From an uncultured Lachnospiraceae bacterium (lineage in GTDB: Bacteria > Bacillota > Clostridia > Lachnospirales > Lachnospiraceae), in contig CAJTLX010000005.1 of assembly GCA_910577165.1 (NCBI GenBank), positions 15,268-79,267 on the forward strand: a stretch of 64,000 bases of DNA. Reading direction: 5' to 3'. The position numbers were made by a program, and so were the translations under genes. The notes beneath the pieces were generated by a model, which worked only from the letters and a program-made list of their open reading frames with translations, ran no database searches and was not told the origin of the DNA. Positions 58,673 through 64,000 of the stretch are shown one piece after another; the first letter of the stretch is position 1, and every line of letters begins with the position of its first letter.

Positions 58673-58740
58673 ATCAGTGGCGGGGACTGTCTCCCCATCT
58701 GATCGCCTTTAGCGGATTGACCACAAGAATGCCAGAGGCG
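58673..58740 (+). other. Structured leader upstream of purC
   Basis: In the 275-base gap before purC, ATCAG (58673-58677) with CTGAT (58699-58703) encloses GGGGA with TCCCC, and CGCCT (58704-58708) can pair with AGGCG (58736-58740). The pattern does not match a purine, guanidine or PRPP riboswitch that I can recognise. No clear promoter is seen between it and purC. Confidence 0.35.
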
Positions 58741-58881
58741 TTCCTGAATAGATAATGGTACTTGATTTTTTTTCTAAAATGCAATAAACTGTTTTATATT
58801 GTGGCAAGCGCTGTCTGTCACAGAAAAGAATGGGATTTTCAAGTCTAGATTATTGAGTGCAGCGCAGAAAAGAGGGGCGAT

Positions 58882-59754
58882 ATGCAGGAATTTAAACCAG
58901 TAAAAGAGGGGAAGGTTCGCGAGATTTATGATATCGGGGAGAACCTGGTGATTGTAGCGACCGACCGCATTAGTTGTTTTGATGTGATCTTAAACAACAA
59001 GGTGAAGAAAAAAGGGACGGTGCTGACACAGATGTCAAAGTTTTGGTTCGATATGACAAGGGATATTTTGCCAAACCATATGATTTCTGTCGAGGTGAAG
59101 GATATGCCGGAGTTTTTCCAGCAGGAGAAGTTTGACGGCAATAGTATGCTTTGTAAAAAGCTTGAAATGCTGCCAGTAGAATGTATCGTGCGCGGATATA
59201 TTACGGGCAGCGGCTGGGCAAGCTACAAGGAGAATGGTACGGTCTGTGGGATAAAATTGCCGGAGGGGTTAAAAGAGTCCGATAAGCTTGCAGAGCCGAT
59301 TTACACGCCATCCACCAAGGCGGAATTAGGCGATCACGACGAGAATATTTCCTTTGAGCAGAGTGTGGAATATCTGGAGAAACGCTATCCGGGCAAGGGG
59401 CGTGAGTATGCAGAAAAAATGCGCGATTACACGATCGCACTCTACAAAAAATGTGCGGAGTACGCACTGGTGCACGGAATTATTATTGCGGATACAAAAT
59501 TTGAATTCGGGCTGGATAAGGAGGGAAATCTTGTCCTTGGCGATGAGATGTTAACTCCGGACAGCTCCCGTTTCTGGCCGTTGGAAGGGTACGAACCAGG
59601 GCATGGGCAGCCTTCTTTTGACAAACAGTTCGCGCGCGATTGGTTAAAGGCAAATCCGGGAAATGACTGGACTTTGCCGCAGGATATTCTTGAAAAGACG
59701 ATTGGAAAATATTTACAGGGATATGAACTTTTAACAGGCAGACCGTTAAGATAA
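58882..59754 (+). CDS. purC: SAICAR synthetase (phosphoribosylaminoimidazole-succinocarboxamide synthase)
   Basis: Joins CAIR and aspartate with ATP in de novo purine synthesis. The 290 residues correspond to the longer bacterial/yeast-like form. VKEGKVREIYDIGENLVIVA at the start, VECIVRGYITGSGWASYKEN, ADTKFEFGLDKEGNLVLGDE and LTPDSSRFWP are diagnostic. A GAAAAGAGGGG site precedes the ATG. Other pur genes are not adjacent. The M24 peptidase gene follows by 24 bases. Confidence 0.96.
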   Translation: MQEFKPVKEGKVREIYDIGENLVIVATDRISCFDVILNNKVKKKGTVLTQMSKFWFDMTRDILPNHMISVEVKDMPEFFQQEKFDGNSMLCKKLEMLPVECIVRGYITGSGWASYKENGTVCGIKLPEGLKESDKLAEPIYTPSTKAELGDHDENISFEQSVEYLEKRYPGKGREYAEKMRDYTIALYKKCAEYALVHGIIIADTKFEFGLDKEGNLVLGDEMLTPDSSRFWPLEGYEPGHGQPSFDKQFARDWLKANPGNDWTLPQDILEKTIGKYLQGYELLTGRPLR

Positions 59755-59778
59755 TATTGCAGGAAGAAGGGGTTTGAG

Positions 59779-61578
59779 ATGATTAAGGAGCGACTGGCAA
59801 AACTGCGCGCACTTATGGAGCGGGAAGGGCTTGATGCCTATCTGATTCTGACACAGGATTTTCATGGTTCGGAGTATGTCGGAGAATATTTTAAATGCCG
59901 TAAATTTATGTCCGGTTTTACAGGTTCGGCGGGAAGTCTTCTTGTGATGAAGGATATGGCAGGACTGTGGACGGACGGACGCTATTTTTTGCAGGCGGAA
60001 AAGGAGCTTGCAGACACTTCCATCACGCTGTTTAAAATGCAGGAGGAGGGCGTGCCAAAACTTTCTGATTTTCTGGCGGATAAGCTGCCGGATGGCGGAA
60101 AGCTTGGATTTGACGGGCGCGCATTCAATTATAAAGCAGCGCAGAATTTTCTAAAAGTATTTGAAAAGAAGGAAAAGAAGATTTCTTTTGTTTACGATAA
60201 AGATCTAGTTGGAGAAATTTGGGAAGATCGCCCGGCACTTTCCGCCGAGCCGACAATGCTCCTTGATCTTTTCTGCACGGGGAAATCAAGAAAGGACAAG
60301 ATCTCCGATATTCGCAGGGCGATGGCGGAGAAAAAGGCGGATTATTTTGTGCTTTCTTCGCTGGATGATATTGCATGGCTGTTAAATATCCGGGGTGCGG
60401 ATGTAAATTGTAATCCTGTGGTGCTTTCCTACCTTGCGATGACCGAGGAGTCCCTCATACTCTTTATCAATGAAAAAGTTTTGTCCGATTCGGTGAGGGA
60501 GGCACTCTCTTTAGACGGTGTGACTTTCGCACCGTACAATGCCGTGTACGACTATGTGAAACAGATTCCGGAAGGGAAATCTCTCTATGTGGATGACAAA
60601 AAAACCAATTACGCAATTATGATGAACCGTGCAGAGGGAGTAAAGCTTTTAACTGGCGATAATTTCACCCTGCTGCCAAAATGCATAAAAAATGAAACTG
60701 AAGTGAACAATGAGCGTGAAGTGCATATCCGGGACGGCGTGGCAGTTACAAAATTAATTTATTGGTTAAAGAAGAATGTCGGGAAAATCCCGATGACTGA
60801 ACTTTCGGTGGCAGAGAAATTTGAGGAATTGCGCAGCGTGCAGAAACATTATATGGGACCTAGTTTTGAGCCAATTGTGGGTTACGGTGAGCATGGCGCG
60901 ATTATTCATTATTCAGCAACCAAGGAGAGCAATGTAATACTTGAGCCAAAGGGTTTTGTGCTGATGGATACGGGCGGACAATATCTGGAGGGAACAACGG
61001 ATATTACAAGAACCGTGGCTCTAGGAGAGCTTACCAGGGAGGAGCAGGAAGCATTTACCCTTGTGCTTCGCGGCAATCTAAATCTTGCGGCGGCAAAATT
61101 TAAAACTGGCATATGCGGTGCAAACTTAGATTATCTGGCACGTTTTCCCATGTGGGAGCAGGGACTTGACTACAACCATGGCACGGGGCATGGTGTCGGT
61201 TGCTTTTTAAATGTCCATGAAGGTCCTGTCAGCTTCCACTGGAGGATACGGGAGGAGGAGCGAACGACTTACACGGAACTTGCGGAGGGAATGGTGATCT
61301 CCGACGAACCTGGTCTGTATTTTGAGGGAAAATTTGGAATTCGCACGGAAAATTTGATTGTCTGCAAAAAGGCAGAGAAGACAGAATACGGACAATTCCT
61401 TACTTTTGAGACACTGACCATGGTTCCGATTGATCTGGATGCCGTGCTTGTGGAAAATCTCTCCGAAAGAGAGCGGAAATTATTGAACACTTACCATAAA
61501 AAAGTGTATGAAACGCTCTCGCCATATCTGGAGGCGGAAGAGGTAGAGTGGCTGAGGGAGGCAACGCGAGAGGTATAA
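59779..61578 (+). CDS. Xaa-Pro aminopeptidase (M24B), long form
   Basis: A 599-residue cytoplasmic metallopeptidase that removes an N-terminal residue before proline. It has two creatinase-like N-terminal domains (about 1-300) and a pita-bread catalytic domain. Dinuclear-metal ligands are visible in LMDTGGQYLEGTTDITRTVA (two Asp), GTGHGVGCFLNVHEGP (His), ISDEPG (Glu) and GIRTENL (Glu). The length and three-domain layout match aminopeptidase P1-type enzymes rather than the about 350-residue PepQ. The gene follows purC and precedes the phosphodiesterase gene by 7 bases, so all three may be co-transcribed. Confidence 0.92.
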   Translation: MIKERLAKLRALMEREGLDAYLILTQDFHGSEYVGEYFKCRKFMSGFTGSAGSLLVMKDMAGLWTDGRYFLQAEKELADTSITLFKMQEEGVPKLSDFLADKLPDGGKLGFDGRAFNYKAAQNFLKVFEKKEKKISFVYDKDLVGEIWEDRPALSAEPTMLLDLFCTGKSRKDKISDIRRAMAEKKADYFVLSSLDDIAWLLNIRGADVNCNPVVLSYLAMTEESLILFINEKVLSDSVREALSLDGVTFAPYNAVYDYVKQIPEGKSLYVDDKKTNYAIMMNRAEGVKLLTGDNFTLLPKCIKNETEVNNEREVHIRDGVAVTKLIYWLKKNVGKIPMTELSVAEKFEELRSVQKHYMGPSFEPIVGYGEHGAIIHYSATKESNVILEPKGFVLMDTGGQYLEGTTDITRTVALGELTREEQEAFTLVLRGNLNLAAAKFKTGICGANLDYLARFPMWEQGLDYNHGTGHGVGCFLNVHEGPVSFHWRIREEERTTYTELAEGMVISDEPGLYFEGKFGIRTENLIVCKKAEKTEYGQFLTFETLTMVPIDLDAVLVENLSERERKLLNTYHKKVYETLSPYLEAEEVEWLREATREV

Positions 61579-61585
61579 GGGCAGT

Positions 61586-63400
61586 ATGGGAAAGATAGGG
61601 GAAGTCCGCAGGCTGATTTTGTTTAATTTAAGGATACTTGCGGGCTTTGAGATACTCTACAAATCGGCATCGACGCTGATCTTTGTGCCGTTATTGTGGA
61701 AATTATTTGACCTGATTATGAAGGCGGGAGGATACCGCTATCTCACCTATGAGAATATCCTAGATTTTTTGACCGAGCCGCTTACGCTAATCTTGCTTTT
61801 GATATTGCTAATCTTGGTGACCACATACGCCATGATCGATATTGGGGCAGTTATTTTTACCCTGGATCAATCCAAGCAGAAAAACCATGTACATCTGTTG
61901 CAGATCTTGAAATTTTCCGTGCGCAATGCCCTTCGTGCCTGGAACCCAAAAAATTTTCTGCTGATTGTTGTACTGCTTTTGCTGCTGCCATTTTTAAATA
62001 TCGGTATGGCATCGGGGATGTTATCCACAATCTCCGTCCCGGAGTTTATTTTGGATTATATTGAAGCGAACAAGGTGTTATCCGCTCTGTTTTGGACTGC
62101 CACTCTGTTTCTAACAGTGCTGATGATACGATGGCTGTATGCGTTTCACTATTTTACTTTGGAGGGCTGTTCATTTGGAGAGGCGAGGAAAAAAAGTGGG
62201 GAGTTGGGAAGAAAAAAGCGGTTTAGGGATTTTATTACCTTATTGTTTGTACAGTTTATTTACGCGATAGTCAGCCTGCTGTTCACCCTGCTGCTTATCA
62301 CGCTCGCCGTACTTTTGGGGGGATTATTTTCCCGTATCACACTGTTAGATTGGGTGGCTCCCACCCTCGTTTTGATGGTGTTTGTGTTTTCAGTTGTGCT
62401 GATTGCGGTAATGGCAGTGCCCGTAAGTTATGCCTGTGTGAGTGTACTGTTTTATCAGCACAAGGAGGAGCGCGGGGAAGTGGTGATTTATCGCGCAGCA
62501 CCAGCCTACAGTAAAGATGCGCGAAAAGTACGATGGATTCATTGGTGCAATCTCGCGATCGGTATTTTTATTGCAGCACTTTCCCTGATTTTTGGATTTT
62601 TGCTGTGTTCCGGGCGAATAGACCCACAGCTTGAGTTTGTGCGCAATATGGAGATTACCGCACACCGGGGAGCCTCGGTTTCCTATCCGGAAAATACAAT
62701 GGCGGCATTTGCCGGGGCAAAGGCACAGGGCGCGGACTGGATTGAACTGGATGTGCAGCAGTGTAAGGATGGACAGATTATTGTGATCCACGATTCAAAT
62801 TTTTACCGGACAACCGGAGTGAATGCCAATACCTGGGAGATGACCTACGAAGAGATCGCCGCGCTTGATGCGGGCAGCTTTTTTGGCGAAGAATTCGCGG
62901 GGGAGAAAATTCCACTACTTTTTGAAGTGGTGCAATTTGCAAAAGAAAACGAGATCAAGTTAAATATTGAACTCAAACCAACTGGACACGAAGCAGATTT
63001 TGAACAGGCGGTGGTGGATATTATTCGCCAGGAGGGGATGGAGGAGTCCTGTGTGATTACCTCCCAGATTTACGAGGTGCTTGAGCGCGTAAAGACCTAT
63101 GATAAGTCCATTACGACGGTCTATGTGATGAGCCTTGCCTACGGGGAAATAGATAGTCTGACGGCGGCAGATCATTTCAGTGTCGAGGCGACGAGTGCCA
63201 CACCGGATTTGATTTCGCGCGTGCATAATGCCGGAAAACAAATTTATGCTTGGACCGTGAATACCGGGGAGGGAATTAACCGGATGATTGAGCGAAATGT
63301 AGATAATATTATTACCGATAATATTGAACTGGCAAAGCAGTGCGTGTACGCGAGCAGATACAGCAATCTTTTGGTGGAGTATATGAAATCGTTTGAGTGA
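61586..63400 (+). CDS. Membrane glycerophosphodiester phosphodiesterase
   Basis: A 604-residue protein with an N-terminal multi-pass membrane region (about 1-345, around seven to eight helices) and a C-terminal GDPD catalytic barrel (about 357-600). The catalytic histidine pair is in AHRGASVSYPENT and VIHDSNFYRTT; ELDVQQCKDG and LNIELKP contribute metal ligands. Such enzymes split glycerophosphodiesters into alcohol and glycerol 3-phosphate; the membrane-fused form may act on membrane lipids or teichoic-acid-type polymers. It starts 7 bases after the peptidase gene and ends in a strong hairpin. Confidence 0.92.
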   Translation: MGKIGEVRRLILFNLRILAGFEILYKSASTLIFVPLLWKLFDLIMKAGGYRYLTYENILDFLTEPLTLILLLILLILVTTYAMIDIGAVIFTLDQSKQKNHVHLLQILKFSVRNALRAWNPKNFLLIVVLLLLLPFLNIGMASGMLSTISVPEFILDYIEANKVLSALFWTATLFLTVLMIRWLYAFHYFTLEGCSFGEARKKSGELGRKKRFRDFITLLFVQFIYAIVSLLFTLLLITLAVLLGGLFSRITLLDWVAPTLVLMVFVFSVVLIAVMAVPVSYACVSVLFYQHKEERGEVVIYRAAPAYSKDARKVRWIHWCNLAIGIFIAALSLIFGFLLCSGRIDPQLEFVRNMEITAHRGASVSYPENTMAAFAGAKAQGADWIELDVQQCKDGQIIVIHDSNFYRTTGVNANTWEMTYEEIAALDAGSFFGEEFAGEKIPLLFEVVQFAKENEIKLNIELKPTGHEADFEQAVVDIIRQEGMEESCVITSQIYEVLERVKTYDKSITTVYVMSLAYGEIDSLTAADHFSVEATSATPDLISRVHNAGKQIYAWTVNTGEGINRMIERNVDNIITDNIELAKQCVYASRYSNLLVEYMKSFE

Positions 63401-63412
63401 AAAAAAATATTG

Positions 63413-63449
63413 AATGGTTGCGAAGCCGATAAATGGTTTCGCAACCATT
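63413..63449 (+). terminator. Terminator after the phosphodiesterase gene
   Basis: AATGGTTGCGAA (63413-63424) pairs perfectly with TTCGCAACCATT (63438-63449); an A-rich run precedes it and TTTAAATT follows. It separates the purC group from the next, AT-rich gene. Confidence 0.75.
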
Positions 63450-63480
63450 TAAATTATCATTGTTAAGGGGAGAAAGTGTA

Positions 63481-64000
63481 TGCAGTTGCAATCAAGCAAA
63501 GAAGCAATAAAAAGGGAATCAGATAAATATCTTTTCATAAATACAGAAGATATGCTCTCGCTATCAGAATTATGTAAGGAATTATCTATTTCGGTAGCAA
63601 CCGGACGCAATTGGATTAAGCTTGGTAAGTTAATTCCCTCCGCACAGGTTAAACGGGTGCCTTATTTTACCTATGATGAGGTAAAACAAATTAAATTAAA
63701 GATTCAGAACAAGGATAGTACTGCATTAAAAAGCCGAAGAAATAAAAAATATATATCAGGAAATAATATTTATAATTCATATGTTTCTGATGATTCGGTA
63801 AATATTTCTATAATACAGTCAGTATTAAATGAGATTGAGCAAAAGAACATTGAGTTATCAGAAGAAGTTTCGCTTGCGCTAGTTGCAGATTGTGCGGTAC
63901 GATGGATTCTCTCAAGAACAAATAAGGTGCAAGAAACAGAAGGATTATCAAAATATTTATCGGGAGAGTATAAAAATAATCCCTTTATGTTTTTGATTGA
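63481..64000 (+). CDS. N-terminal part of an HTH-containing protein, possibly restriction-modification
   Basis: An open frame of 173 codons that runs off the window, starting at ATG 63481 after AAGGGGAGAAAG. Residues about 25-60 (LSLSELCKELSISVATGRNW then IKLGKLIPSA) form a MerR/excisionase-like helix-turn-helix. Further on, STALKSRRNKKYISGNNIYN and SYVSDDSVNISIIQSVL resemble, from memory, N-terminal regions of large Type IIG or N6-adenine methyltransferase proteins, but no catalytic motif is inside the window. The base composition is clearly more AT-rich than in the neighbouring genes, consistent with acquisition by transfer. The functional call is tentative. Confidence 0.6.

Overview
The window reads as a chromosomal segment of an anaerobic, Gram-positive Clostridia, most likely Lachnospiraceae. 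The evidence is the gene content: a SpoIID/LytB-family protein, a BspA-type leucine-rich-repeat protein, a DUF5696/Yip1/NHL transporter cluster, an NrtR-controlled NAD salvage operon and beta-mannan phosphorolysis genes. Ribosome binding sites are strong GGAGG types and intergenic DNA is AT-rich. The species cannot be named from sequence alone. No rRNA, tRNA, CRISPR array or intact insertion sequence is visible.

Layout. 1-2245: galK and galE of the Leloir pathway. 2246-4156: AT-rich accessory DNA with a long hairpin element, a frameshifted secreted cysteine-peptidase-like gene and a short paralogue. 4201-7746: lepB, a SpoIID-like protein and queA. 7834-10118: a chemotaxis receptor (minus strand) and a YbjQ-family protein. 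10299-33557: a large beta-mannan utilisation locus. 33636-41020: dus, a 1389-residue LRR protein with no export signal, an aldo/keto reductase with Cys clusters, and a DUF362 ferredoxin-like protein. 41170-44319: nrtR-pncA-pncB. 44323-45778: a decayed AAA-ATPase-like/PD-(D/E)XK pseudogene. 45882-48564: a GH27 alpha-galactosidase and a MalY/PatB-type lyase, divergently transcribed. 48725-58606: purA and arginine biosynthesis (argG, argC, argJ, argB, argD), with maf, a DUF3795 gene, a GNAT gene and a Fic-like remnant between them. 58882-63400: purC, an M24 aminopeptidase and a membrane glycerophosphodiesterase. 63481-64000: the start of an AT-rich gene cut by the window edge, possibly part of a restriction-modification enzyme.

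Mannan metabolism. A lipid-anchored GH26 mannanase with a CBM35-like module would cut mannan outside the cell. Two pairs of ABC permeases and two solute-binding proteins would import the products; no ATPase is encoded, so a shared one is implied. Inside, a GH130_2-type phosphorylase shortens mannooligosaccharides, a cellobiose 2-epimerase turns mannobiose into mannosylglucose, and a GH130_1-type phosphorylase splits that into mannose 1-phosphate and glucose. The GH27 enzyme would remove galactosyl branches, and galK/galE would process the galactose. A LacI-family regulator with a palindrome in its own leader probably controls part of this. Between the two permease pairs sit an NHL-repeat protein, a Yip1-family membrane protein and a DUF5696 protein, whose roles are unknown and which are the best candidate for undescribed biology here.

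The other main signal is a family of structured palindromic elements directly upstream of galK, argJ, argB and argD. Stem sequences differ between copies in ways that keep the pairing, and a 12-nt AT-rich unit is repeated a variable number of times just before the ribosome binding site.
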